Shown one piece after another: positions 8,461-16,381 of a DNA stretch of 64,000 nucleotides (its first letter is position 1; every line of letters begins with the position of its first letter). The position numbers were made by a program, and so were the translations under genes. The notes under the pieces are model-generated. The model was not told the DNA's origin, did no database searches, and saw only the letters and a program-made list of their open reading frames with translations. This DNA is from CAVVTR01 sp963751245 (GTDB lineage: Bacteria > Acidobacteriota > Thermoanaerobaculia > Thermoanaerobaculales > Thermoanaerobaculaceae). The DNA lies in the NCBI GenBank assembly GCA_963751245.1, contig CAVVTR010000008.1, forward strand, positions 310,001 through 374,000, read 5' to 3'.

Positions 8461-9418
8461 TCCGGCGGCCACGGCGCCTGCCCAGGCGCCCCGCCCCGGT
8501 GTGACCCGGTACGTCGTCCGGTCCTCCGCCGACGGCGACCGGCTCGACCGGGCGCTGGCCGCCCTCAGCGGCCTTCCCCGTAGGCAGGGGCGCGCGCTCC
8601 TCCTGGACGGCTCGGTGTGGCTCAATGGCCGGCCGGTTCGTGTCCAGTCACGCACGGTCCAGACCGGCGACGTCATCGACGTGCTCCCCACCGGCAGCCC
8701 GCTGGCCCGCCCCCATCCCCTCCCGGCGGAGCTTGCCGTGCTCTACGACGACGGTTGGGTGGCCGCGGTCGACAAGCCAGCCGGCGTGCACTCCCAGCCA
8801 CCGCGGGAGCATCGGGAGGCGGAGCTCTCCCTCCTCGAGTGGCTGACGCTGCAGCTCGCGGCCCGCGCCGGCCACCGCTGCGACGTGATCCTCGTCCACC
8901 GCCTCGACCGGATCACCAGCGGCATCATGGTCTTCGCACGGCAGCATGCGGCCTCGGCGGGCCTCGCCCGGGCCTGGGCGTCCGGCGACGTCACCAAGCG
9001 CTACCTCGCGGTGGTGCGCGGCGATCCGGGCTCGAAGCCCCGCACCTGCACCGGCCGCCTCGGCCCCGACCCGGCCATGCCGGGCCGCTTCCACGTGACC
9101 CGCGGGGGCAAGCCCGCGCGCACCGAGGTCCGACCCGTGGCCGCCGGCGACGGCGTCGCCCTGGTCGAGGTGCGCCCGTTCACCGGGCGCACGCACCAGG
9201 TGCGCGTCCACCTGGCTCACGAGGGGTTCCCCGTGGCCGGCGACACCCTGTACGGCGACCAGGGCGGGGCGCCGCGGCCGTTCCTCCACGCCTGGCGCCT
9301 CACCCTCCCCCACCCCGCCACCGGCGCCCCCCTGGCGCTGGAGGCGCCGGTCCCCGCAGACATGATTGCGTTCCTGGCCTCCCGCCGGATCGACGCCGCG
9401 CTTCTCGCCTCGCTCTGA
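8453..9418 (+). CDS. RluA-family pseudouridine synthase
   Basis: Converts specific uridines in rRNA or tRNA to pseudouridine. The 321-residue protein has an N-terminal S4 RNA-binding domain (about 28-75) and the RluA catalytic motif HRLDRITSG with Asp152. A conserved RTHQVRVHLAH block lies near the C-terminus. GTG is preceded by GGGAGG at good spacing, and the first codons overlap the end of the histidine kinase gene by 8 bp, so translation is probably coupled. RluC/RluD versus RluA specificity cannot be told from the motifs; the S4 domain favours an RluC/RluD-like rRNA enzyme. Confidence 0.88.
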   Translation: MVDPAATAPAQAPRPGVTRYVVRSSADGDRLDRALAALSGLPRRQGRALLLDGSVWLNGRPVRVQSRTVQTGDVIDVLPTGSPLARPHPLPAELAVLYDDGWVAAVDKPAGVHSQPPREHREAELSLLEWLTLQLAARAGHRCDVILVHRLDRITSGIMVFARQHAASAGLARAWASGDVTKRYLAVVRGDPGSKPRTCTGRLGPDPAMPGRFHVTRGGKPARTEVRPVAAGDGVALVEVRPFTGRTHQVRVHLAHEGFPVAGDTLYGDQGGAPRPFLHAWRLTLPHPATGAPLALEAPVPADMIAFLASRRIDAALLASL

Positions 9419-9491
9419 TAGCCTGGACGTACGTTCCAGACGGTGCGCGGCAGCCGGGGCCGCGAGCTCCGCGCCGCCGGCGGAGGATGCG

Positions 9492-10361
9492 ATGCCCAAC
9501 CGCCTCAGGACACGATCCGGCACCGCGGCGGCGGCCGCGTTGGTCACCGTGTGGCTCCTCACGGCCCCGGCGGGCCCAGGGGCGGAGCCCGGCGAGACCG
9601 CTCCCGGCGGCGGGACGGCGGAGGTGCTCCGCCGCGTCGACGGGCTGCTCCTGGCCTACCGCACCCGCGAGGCCGGGGAGGCCCTCGCCGCCGTCGCGGA
9701 CAGGGCGCCGTTCGATGCCGGGGTGGCCGTCCGGCTGGGCCGCGTGCTGGCGCAGAGCGGCGACCTCCAGGGCGCAATCCTCCAGCTCCGCGCCGCCGTC
9801 CTCCTCGCTCCCGCCGAGCCCTCCGCGCGCCTCGCGCTGGGCGAGGCCTACCTGGGCACCCGGCAGGTGGCGGAGGCGATGGACGAGTTCCGGCGGGCCC
9901 GCGACCTCGCGGCGGCCCGTGCGGACGCCGCCCCGCGGGAACCCGGCCCCCTGATCCTGCTGGGCGCCTCCCTTCAGCGCCTGGGCGACGCCGCGGGCTC
10001 GATCCGCGCGTTGGAGCGGGCGGTGGCGCTGGACGGCGCCAACCCGGAGGCACTCTACAGGCTCGGCACCGCCGAGCTCCTCGGCGGGAAGTGGGCCGAT
10101 GCGGTGGCGGCGCTGTCGGGCGCCCTGGCCGTGGACGACGCCATCGCGCCCGCTCACTTCTCCCGGGCGCTGGCGGCCTCGCGCATCGGCAACGGTGAGC
10201 TGGTGGTCGACGACATGAGACGCTTCCTCGAGCTCGCGCCGGACGCCCCCGAGGCGGCCCAGGCCAGAGCCGTCGTGGCCGCGGCCGCCGCACGGGCGAC
10301 ACCCCCGGCGGCGGAGCCCGCACCCGCCGGCGGCGAGGCTACAGCTCCGCCTCCCGCTTGA
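9492..10361 (+). CDS. Exported TPR-repeat protein
   Basis: A 289-residue protein with a basic start and an Ala/Val/Leu-rich secretion signal (about residues 1-35), followed by tetratricopeptide-type helical repeats from about 60 to 260 (for example the segment SARLALGEAYLGTRQVAEAM). The tail is low in complexity, rich in Ala and Pro. GGAGGATGCG precedes the ATG. TPR proteins act as interaction scaffolds; no partner is evident. The last 23 bp overlap the 3' end of the converging gpsA gene. Confidence 0.75.
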   Translation: MPNRLRTRSGTAAAAALVTVWLLTAPAGPGAEPGETAPGGGTAEVLRRVDGLLLAYRTREAGEALAAVADRAPFDAGVAVRLGRVLAQSGDLQGAILQLRAAVLLAPAEPSARLALGEAYLGTRQVAEAMDEFRRARDLAAARADAAPREPGPLILLGASLQRLGDAAGSIRALERAVALDGANPEALYRLGTAELLGGKWADAVAALSGALAVDDAIAPAHFSRALAASRIGNGELVVDDMRRFLELAPDAPEAAQARAVVAAAAARATPPAAEPAPAGGEATAPPPA

Positions 10362-11337
10362 GCTGCCGCGTCATCAGCGCCTCCACGGCCTCCCTGGGGC
10401 TCAGATGGCCGGCGAGGATCGAGTCCACCGCGAAGGTGACGGGCATGTCGACGCCGAGGCGCCGTGCGAGCCGCGCCGCGGCCCTGGCAGTGGGCACCCC
10501 CTCTGCGACCTCCCGCCCGGAGAGGACGGCGTCGAGCCCCTCGCCGCGCCCGAGCCTCTCGCCCACCCGGCGGTTCCTGGACAGCGCACCCGTGCAGGTG
10601 AGCACCAGGTCGCCCATGCCGGCGAGGCCCCTGAACGTCTCCTCCCGGCCGCCCAGCCGCACCCCCAGCCGCGCGATCTCGTGCAGGCCCCTGGTCATCA
10701 GGGCGGCCAGGGCGTTGTGCCCGAGGTCGAGACCCGTCGCCATCCCCGCCGCGATGGCGACCACGTTCTTCAGGGCGCCGGCGAGCTCCACACCGACAAC
10801 GTCGTCCGAGCCGTAGAAGCGGAACGAGGCGCTCGAGAAGCCTTCCTGGAGGCGGGCCACCACCGCCTCGTCCCACCCGGCGAGCACCGCCGCGGTGGGC
10901 AGTCCCGCCGCCACCTCGTGGGCGAAGGACGGGCCCGACAGGGCCACGAACCGTCCGCGCCCGAGCTGCAACAGCTCCTCGGCGATCTCGTCGACGCGTT
11001 CGAGGCTGGAGACCTCGATCCCCTTGCTGGCCGACACCAGCGGCACGCCGTCGCCCAGCACCCCCTTCAGGCGCGCCAGGACGCTCCGGGCGAACTGCAC
11101 CGGGACGACGAGGACGGCGACCTCGGCATCCTCGCAGGCGCGCTCGAGGGACCCGGTGGCCTCGACGCCGGCCGGGAACTCCGCCTCGGTGAGGAAGAGG
11201 GGGTTTCGTCTCGTCTCGCCGATGGCGGCGACGACGTCGGCCTCGAACGCCCACAGGCGCACCTCGCACCCAACCCTCGCCAGGTGGATGGCCAGGGCGG
11301 AGCCCCAGGAGCCCGCGCCGATGACGGCGGCCTTCAC
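10339..11337 (-). CDS. gpsA: NAD(P)-dependent glycerol-3-phosphate dehydrogenase
   Basis: Reduces dihydroxyacetone phosphate to sn-glycerol 3-phosphate for phospholipid synthesis. The 332-residue cytoplasmic enzyme opens with the nucleotide-binding loop GAGSWG (residues 7-12) and contains the catalytic-lysine segment GALKNVVAIAAG and the conserved GLAGMGDLVLTCTG. GTG is the start because KAAVIGAGSWG is the usual N-terminus; a long upstream extension in frame is non-coding overlap with plsY. Its first bases overlap the plsY stop by 4 bp (GTGA). It is the last gene of the cinA-thpR-plsY-gpsA operon and makes the substrate used by PlsY. Confidence 0.95.
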   Translation of the reverse strand: MKAAVIGAGSWGSALAIHLARVGCEVRLWAFEADVVAAIGETRRNPLFLTEAEFPAGVEATGSLERACEDAEVAVLVVPVQFARSVLARLKGVLGDGVPLVSASKGIEVSSLERVDEIAEELLQLGRGRFVALSGPSFAHEVAAGLPTAAVLAGWDEAVVARLQEGFSSASFRFYGSDDVVGVELAGALKNVVAIAAGMATGLDLGHNALAALMTRGLHEIARLGVRLGGREETFRGLAGMGDLVLTCTGALSRNRRVGERLGRGEGLDAVLSGREVAEGVPTARAAARLARRLGVDMPVTFAVDSILAGHLSPREAVEALMTRQLKREAEL

Positions 11338-11933
11338 CGCCGCCTCCCGGAGCCCAGACGGGGCTCCTCGCCCCGCACCAGCCGTGCGAGGTTGGGGCGG
11401 TGCCTCCAGATGATCACCAGAGACGCCGCCACCGCCAGCCCGAGCACGGTGGGGCGCGCCCCGGAGACGAAGTACAGCGCCACGGGGAAGCTCGCCGCCG
11501 CCAGGAGGCTCGCCAGCGACACGAACCGGGTCGCCGCCACCACGACGAGCCACACCCCGGCCGCGATCACCGTGGGGAGGGGCGCCAGCGTGGCGAAGAC
11601 CCCCGCCGCCGTGGCCACGCCCTTGCCCCCCGAGAACCCCAGCCACACCGGGAAGCAGTGTCCGACCACGGCGGCCAGCCCCGCCGCCGTCCACCACGTG
11701 GGGCTCGCGGTCACGGCGCGCATGAGGAGCACCGCCGCCACGCCCTTCGCGATGTCCAGCAGCATCACGGGCAGAGCCACCTTCCAGCCCGCCACCCGCA
11801 GCGTGTTGGTCGCGCCGACGTTGCCGGAGCCGGAGCGGCGGATGTCGCCCCGCCCCACCAGCCGCACGCCGATGAAGGCGAAGGGGATGGACCCGAGCAG
11901 GTAGGCGACGACGATCAGGAGCTCACGCGACAT
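11334..11933 (-). CDS. plsY: Acyl-phosphate--glycerol-3-phosphate acyltransferase
   Basis: Transfers an acyl group from acyl phosphate to glycerol 3-phosphate, giving lysophosphatidate in the inner membrane. The 199-residue protein has about five to seven helices. The three PlsY motifs are visible: GSGNVGATNTLR near residue 37, HCFPVWLGFSGGKGVAT in the middle, and a final RHRPN segment. The ATG has a strong AAGGGAGGG site. It overlaps thpR upstream by 11 bp and gpsA downstream by 4 bp. Confidence 0.94.
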   Translation of the reverse strand: MSRELLIVVAYLLGSIPFAFIGVRLVGRGDIRRSGSGNVGATNTLRVAGWKVALPVMLLDIAKGVAAVLLMRAVTASPTWWTAAGLAAVVGHCFPVWLGFSGGKGVATAAGVFATLAPLPTVIAAGVWLVVVAATRFVSLASLLAAASFPVALYFVSGARPTVLGLAVAASLVIIWRHRPNLARLVRGEEPRLGSGRRR

Positions 11934-12495
11934 CGGTCCCTCCCTTGCCGGCGGGCCAGCGCCGCAGCGCCGTGTACACCGCGCCCTGCGGCCGCAGCTC
12001 GCTGCGGAACAGCACGGCCTCCCGCGCGACGAAGACGGGCAGCGGCCACCCCGCCACGGCCTCCTCGAAGCGCTCCACGGCTGCCACGGGCCAGGGCCGC
12101 TCGAGCCTGGCAAGGGTGAGGTGGAGCGCGAAGGGACGCTCCTCCACGGCCACGCCCAGGGCGGCGCACGCGGCGTCGATGCCCGCCGCCCACGTGCCGA
12201 GCCCCTCCGCGTCCCCCCCCACCCAGGCGATCCGGGGACGCCTCTCGTGGGGAAAGAACCCGCCGCCGCCGGGGACCACCCTCACCGCCTCCATCTCCGC
12301 GAGAGCGGGGCGCACCGAGGCGTCGAGACGCTCCACGAGGACCTCCGGCTGCTCGCCGAGGAACTTCAGGGTGATGTGGATGCCCTCGGCGCGGACCCAG
12401 CGCGCCGGCGGCAGCTCGCGCCGCAGCGCCGCGACCCCCCGTGCGAGGCCGTCGCGCACCTCGTCGGGCAGCTCCACCGCGACGAAGAGCCGCAT
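11923..12495 (-). CDS. thpR: RNA 2',3'-cyclic phosphodiesterase (2H family)
   Basis: Hydrolyses 2',3'-cyclic phosphate RNA ends to 2'-phosphates in the cytoplasm; the family can also ligate tRNA halves in vitro. The 190-residue protein carries the two HxTx motifs that define 2H phosphoesterases: HITLKFLGE at about 40 and HLTLARL near 134. The ATG shares its A with the TGA stop of cinA. It often neighbours cinA in bacteria, which supports the call. Confidence 0.92.
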   Translation of the reverse strand: MRLFVAVELPDEVRDGLARGVAALRRELPPARWVRAEGIHITLKFLGEQPEVLVERLDASVRPALAEMEAVRVVPGGGGFFPHERRPRIAWVGGDAEGLGTWAAGIDAACAALGVAVEERPFALHLTLARLERPWPVAAVERFEEAVAGWPLPVFVAREAVLFRSELRPQGAVYTALRRWPAGKGGTDVA

Positions 12496-13724
12496 CAGCT
12501 CTCCTCCAGCGCGCGCCGCAGCAGGTCGAGGGCGAAGTTCGCGGACAGCTCCCGGATGAGCTGCCGGTCGCCGGGAAACAGGTGGCGGGCCTGCCGCTCC
12601 CCGCCGGGCGTGCTCACCGCCAGGTGCACGGTGCCTACGGGCTTCGCGTCGCTTCCCCCCGAGGGCCCCGCGATGCCGGTCACCGCGACGCCGCACTCGG
12701 CCCCCAGCCGGCGGGCGCCCTCGGCCATCGATCGCGCCACCTCGGCACTGACCGCCCCGTGGGTGGCGAGCAGCGCCGCCGGGACGCCGAGCAGGGACTC
12801 CTTGAGCTCGTTGGCGTAGGAGACGACGCCGCCGGCGTAGACGTCACTGGCGCCGGGGATGGCGGTGAGGAGCGATCCCAGGAGGCCGCCGGTGCACGAC
12901 TCCGCCGTGGCCAGGCGCCACCCCCTCCCGCGCAGCTTCTGGAGGACCACTCCGGGCAGCGTGTCGTGGTCGCGGCCGAAGACGGAGCCGCCGAGCACCG
13001 CCGCGAACGCGCTCTCCAGCTCGTCGAGGCGTTCCTTCGCGTCCGGCCCCGTGGCGGTGAGGATCAGGTGCACCACGCCCCTGCCGGCCAGGATGGTGAT
13101 GTGCTCCCGGCCGAAGCGGTCGTACAGGGGACGGACCACTTCCTCCACCGAGGACTCGTACGCGCCCCCCACGTGAAGGGTGCGGGCCGAAAGCCCAACC
13201 TCCGAGCGCCACCGCGGCACCAGGTGCGTGGTGATGATCTCCTCGAGCTCGCGCGGGACCCCCGGCAGCAGCACCACCGACGCGCCCCCGGCCTCGAGGA
13301 GCAGTCCCGGCGCCGTGCCGTAGGGGTTGCGCAGCACCTCGGCGCCGGACACGACGTTGGACATGCGCAGCGCCACGGCGGGCATGGTCCGTCCGCGGGC
13401 CTTGTAGCGCGCGACCAGCATCGCCTCCAGGGACGGGTCCGGCTGGATCTCCCGGCCGAGCCCGCGGGCCACGCCCTCCCGGGTGACGTCGTCGGCGGTG
13501 GGGCCGAGCCCCCCGCTGAACACGACCAGATCGACCCGGTGGCGTAGCTCGTTCACGGCGAGCGCGATGGCCTCCTCGTCGTCCTCCACCACCCTCTTCT
13601 CCACGAACACGAAGCCGCAGGGCTGCAGCAGCGCCGCCGCCTTGAAGGAGTTGGTGTCCACGCGCTCCGAGCGCAACAGCTCGGAACCCACCGCCACGAA
13701 CGCCGCTCGCCGGGGAGAGGTCAT
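12495..13724 (-). CDS. cinA: CinA-family competence/damage protein (nicotinamide-nucleotide amidase)
   Basis: A 409-residue two-domain protein. The N-terminal molybdopterin-binding-like domain (about 1-170) contains GGLGPTADDVT. The C-terminal CinA domain (about 255-405) contains AESCTGGLLG, which houses the deamidase site that recycles nicotinamide mononucleotide to nicotinic acid mononucleotide. The ATG gives the typical start AAFVAVGSELL, and a TACAAT hexamer lies six bases before it with no Shine-Dalgarno sequence, so translation is probably leaderless. It is the first gene of the thpR-plsY-gpsA operon. nadA elsewhere in the window also serves NAD metabolism. Confidence 0.93.
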   Translation of the reverse strand: MTSPRRAAFVAVGSELLRSERVDTNSFKAAALLQPCGFVFVEKRVVEDDEEAIALAVNELRHRVDLVVFSGGLGPTADDVTREGVARGLGREIQPDPSLEAMLVARYKARGRTMPAVALRMSNVVSGAEVLRNPYGTAPGLLLEAGGASVVLLPGVPRELEEIITTHLVPRWRSEVGLSARTLHVGGAYESSVEEVVRPLYDRFGREHITILAGRGVVHLILTATGPDAKERLDELESAFAAVLGGSVFGRDHDTLPGVVLQKLRGRGWRLATAESCTGGLLGSLLTAIPGASDVYAGGVVSYANELKESLLGVPAALLATHGAVSAEVARSMAEGARRLGAECGVAVTGIAGPSGGSDAKPVGTVHLAVSTPGGERQARHLFPGDRQLIRELSANFALDLLRRALEES

Positions 13725-13736
13725 GTCGGGATTGTA
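13722..13736 (-). promoter_or_regulatory. Leaderless-type promoter of cinA
   Basis: Minus-strand TACAAT (13731-13736), six bases, then ATG. No Shine-Dalgarno sequence. Confidence 0.5.
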
Positions 13737-13779
13737 GCCTCCCCTTGCGCGACGCACCGCCGTGAAGAAGAATGGTCCC

Positions 13780-14538
13780 ATGGACCGCGACCAGCTCGTT
13801 GCATACCTCGACGACTACCTGGACGCCGACGCCATCCCGGACGTCTCCCTCAACGGCCTGCAGGTGGCCGGTTGCAGCGAGGTGGCGCAGGTGGCGACGG
13901 CTGTCTCGGCCTCGGCCCAGCTCTTCGCCGAGGCGGCCGCGTGGGGCGCCGACCTGATCCTCGTGCACCACGGCCTCCTGTGGCGCGGCTCCGAACCCCA
14001 GCGGGTGGTGGGCTCCTACCGGGAGCGGCTGAAGATCCTCCTGGAGGAGGACATCAACCTGGCCGCCTACCACCTGCCCCTCGACCGCCACCCGGACCAC
14101 GGCAACGCCGGCGTGATGGCCCGGGAGCTCGGCCTCGAGCAGCTCGAGCCGTTCGGGGTCTTCGACGGGATCGCCCTGGGCTTCGCCGGCGTGTTCCCGG
14201 TCCCCGTCCCCACCGAGGAGCTGTTCCGGATGGTCCGGGCGGTGGTGGGCCAGGAGCCCCAGATCTTCCCCGGAGGCCCCGAGCGGGTCGCTTCGGTGGG
14301 CATCGTCACCGGCGGCGCGCCCGCCGCCTTCGACGAGGCGGTGGCGTCGGGCCTCGACGCCTTCATCACCGGAGAGGCCCGGGAGTGGGTGCTCCACCGC
14401 GCCGCCGAGGACGGCGTCCACTTCATCTCGGCCGGGCACTACGCCACGGAGCGGTTCGGTGTCCGCTCGGTGGGCGACTTCCTGTCCCGCCGGTTCGACC
14501 TGGAGGTGAGGTTCTTCGACCTCCCCAACCCGGTCTGA
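13780..14538 (+). CDS. Nif3-like dinuclear metal-center protein (GTP cyclohydrolase I type 2 family)
   Basis: A 252-residue cytoplasmic protein of the widespread Nif3/YbgI family, which binds two metal ions and whose exact role is unsettled. Family features are SLNGLQVAG near the start, the metal-binding LILVHHGLLW (paired His), HLPLDRHPDHGN, and the C-terminal ITGEAREW and GHYATERFGV ligands. The ATG was chosen over an upstream in-frame GTG because MDRDQLVAYLDDYL aligns with the family N-terminus. AAGAAT lies six bases before it, possibly another leaderless start. Its stop abuts the stop of the converging AIM24 gene with no gap. Confidence 0.88.
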   Translation: MDRDQLVAYLDDYLDADAIPDVSLNGLQVAGCSEVAQVATAVSASAQLFAEAAAWGADLILVHHGLLWRGSEPQRVVGSYRERLKILLEEDINLAAYHLPLDRHPDHGNAGVMARELGLEQLEPFGVFDGIALGFAGVFPVPVPTEELFRMVRAVVGQEPQIFPGGPERVASVGIVTGGAPAAFDEAVASGLDAFITGEAREWVLHRAAEDGVHFISAGHYATERFGVRSVGDFLSRRFDLEVRFFDLPNPV

Positions 14539-15534
14539 TCAGAAGCTGTTGTCGCCGTCCAGCAGGTTGCCGAGGGACCCCAGGATCGAGCCCTCGCCGC
14601 GGCTGCCGCCTCGCTGCGGCGCGGCCGCGAGCATACGGCCGGCGAGGCGGGAGAACGGCAGCGACTGCAGCCAGATCTTCCCCGGGCCCCGCAGCACCGC
14701 GAAGAAGACGCCCTCACCGCCGAACAGCATCGACTTCAGCCCGCCCACCTGCTCGATGTCGAAGTCCACCGAAGGCTGGAACGCCACGACGCAGCCCGTG
14801 TCGACGTGGACCACCTCGCCGGGCGCCAGCTCGCGCTCGACCAGCGTGCCGCCGGCGTTGATGAACACGAGCCCGTCGCCGTCCAGCTTCTCCATGATGA
14901 ACCCCTCGCCGCCGAACAGACCGGTGAGAATGCGCTTCTGGAAGAAGATCCCGATGGACACACCCTTGGCGGCGCACAGGAAGCTGTCCTTCTGGCAGAT
15001 GAGCTCGCCGCCCAGGTTGGACAGGGTCATGGGCAGGATGTTCCCCGCGAACGGCGCCGCGAACGCCACGTGCGCCTTGCCCTGGCCGGTGTGGGTGAAC
15101 AGGGTCATGAACACGCTCTCGCCGGTGAGCACCCGCTTGCCGGCGCCGAGGAGCTTGTCCACCAGCCCGCCACCCGCCACCGAGCCGTCGCCGAAGATCG
15201 CCTGCATCTGCACCGAGGGGTCCTTGTACATCATGGCGCCGGCCTCGGCCACCGCGCTCTCGCCGGGGTCCAGCTCCACCTCCACGAACTGCATCTCGGA
15301 GCCGACGATCCGGTAGTCGATCTCGTCGGATCCCCGGCGTATCGGCGGAGGCGGCGTCATCCTCGGCACGGCCGAGCGCATGAGCTCCTCGACCCTGCGG
15401 ATGGGCACCCACTCGGAGAAGCCTTCCCGCCACGCGTAGCCATCAGGGTTGGATCCCGCCTTCGCCACCGCCTGGGCATCGTCCAGGGGGCCGATCTGCT
15501 CACCGTTTCCGTAGCTGAAGAACCACTGTGCCAC
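14539..15534 (-). CDS. AIM24/TIGR00266-family protein with N-terminal GYF_2 domain
   Basis: A 331-residue protein. Residues 1-55 (FFSYGNGEQIGPLDD, then YAWREGFSEWVPI) form a GYF_2-type domain, usually a peptide-binding or targeting module. Residues about 70-300 are the AIM24/TIGR00266 double-stranded beta fold, with the typical AEAGAMMYKD and many glycines. The function of AIM24 proteins in bacteria is unknown. The GTG start has GGGAGGACAC before it. A glycine-rich tail follows. Fusing the two domains suggests membrane or protein-complex recruitment, which is inference. Confidence 0.85.
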   Translation of the reverse strand: MAQWFFSYGNGEQIGPLDDAQAVAKAGSNPDGYAWREGFSEWVPIRRVEELMRSAVPRMTPPPPIRRGSDEIDYRIVGSEMQFVEVELDPGESAVAEAGAMMYKDPSVQMQAIFGDGSVAGGGLVDKLLGAGKRVLTGESVFMTLFTHTGQGKAHVAFAAPFAGNILPMTLSNLGGELICQKDSFLCAAKGVSIGIFFQKRILTGLFGGEGFIMEKLDGDGLVFINAGGTLVERELAPGEVVHVDTGCVVAFQPSVDFDIEQVGGLKSMLFGGEGVFFAVLRGPGKIWLQSLPFSRLAGRMLAAAPQRGGSRGEGSILGSLGNLLDGDNSF

Positions 15535-15584
15535 CGTGTCCTCCCTTTCGCCTCCTCGCGCGTGCCGCGCGTCGTGTCACCGTC

Positions 15585-16235
15585 TCACGGCCTCGGTGCG
15601 CCGGCCAGCAGGTGCAGCCGCGCCACGGTCTCGCCGTCGAGTCCGAGCAGCCGCGCCAGACCGGCAAGATAGCCGCGCTCCTCCGGCGTGTCCACGTCGA
15701 TCGCCAGCAGGGACGCCGCGTACACCTGCTCGGCCAGCTCCGGCGTCGTCGCCCCGGCGACCAGCTCCGAGACGGGTACCGGAGCGGCCATCTCCCTCTC
15801 GAGGAAGGCGCGTTCCTCCGGACCGAGCCCGGCGCCTTCCAGGCGCGACTGGATGCGCTCCCTCTCCTCCGCGTCGAGGTGCGAGTCCGCGTACGCCGCG
15901 GCGATCATGGCGCGGATCAGGAGCACCGCCTCTCTTCCAGCGCCTCCGGGAGAGCCGGGGACGCGCGCCGCCGGGGGTGCCGGCGGCGGCTCCGGCGGGG
16001 ACACCGGTCGGCCCGGCGGCGGGGGTGGCATGACACCCGGGCCCGCGGGCACCGCCGGCGGGAGCGGGCGCGCACCGCCGCTTCCGCCCGTCATGGCCCG
16101 CTGCTGCGAGAAGTGCTCGTACGCCGCGACGGCGAGGCCCAGCACACCCAGGCCGAGCATCCCCCGGCCCGGGCGCCGCACACCGCCTCGCAGCGCTCCC
16201 CAGATCAACCCGCCCAGCAGGCGTTCGGCGTCCAC
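15585..16235 (-). CDS. TerB/DUF533-like protein with membrane anchor
   Basis: A 216-residue protein of three parts: an N-terminal glycine-rich segment with one short helix (LGVLGLAVAAYEHF, about 28-41), a Pro-rich linker (about 55-95), and a C-terminal helical domain (about 100-210) with AAAYADSHLDAEERERI, typical of TerB-like/DUF533 proteins. This group occurs at the inner membrane and is linked loosely to tellurite resistance or stress, without a known reaction. GTG is the start. A TATACT hexamer about 55 bp upstream is a candidate -10. Confidence 0.72.
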   Translation of the reverse strand: MDAERLLGGLIWGALRGGVRRPGRGMLGLGVLGLAVAAYEHFSQQRAMTGGSGGARPLPPAVPAGPGVMPPPPPGRPVSPPEPPPAPPAARVPGSPGGAGREAVLLIRAMIAAAYADSHLDAEERERIQSRLEGAGLGPEERAFLEREMAAPVPVSELVAGATTPELAEQVYAASLLAIDVDTPEERGYLAGLARLLGLDGETVARLHLLAGAPRP

Positions 16236-16381
16236 CGCAGGTGCCCCCTCGTCCGGGACCGTTCGTGCCCCCCGAACCCGGACCCCACGAGTATAGGCAA
16301 TCGCCGGCCCGCCCCGGAGCGCTCCGGTGCAGTGCTATGGTGCCCGTGATGTAGTTCGGACCGGAACGGAGGGAGGCAGAA

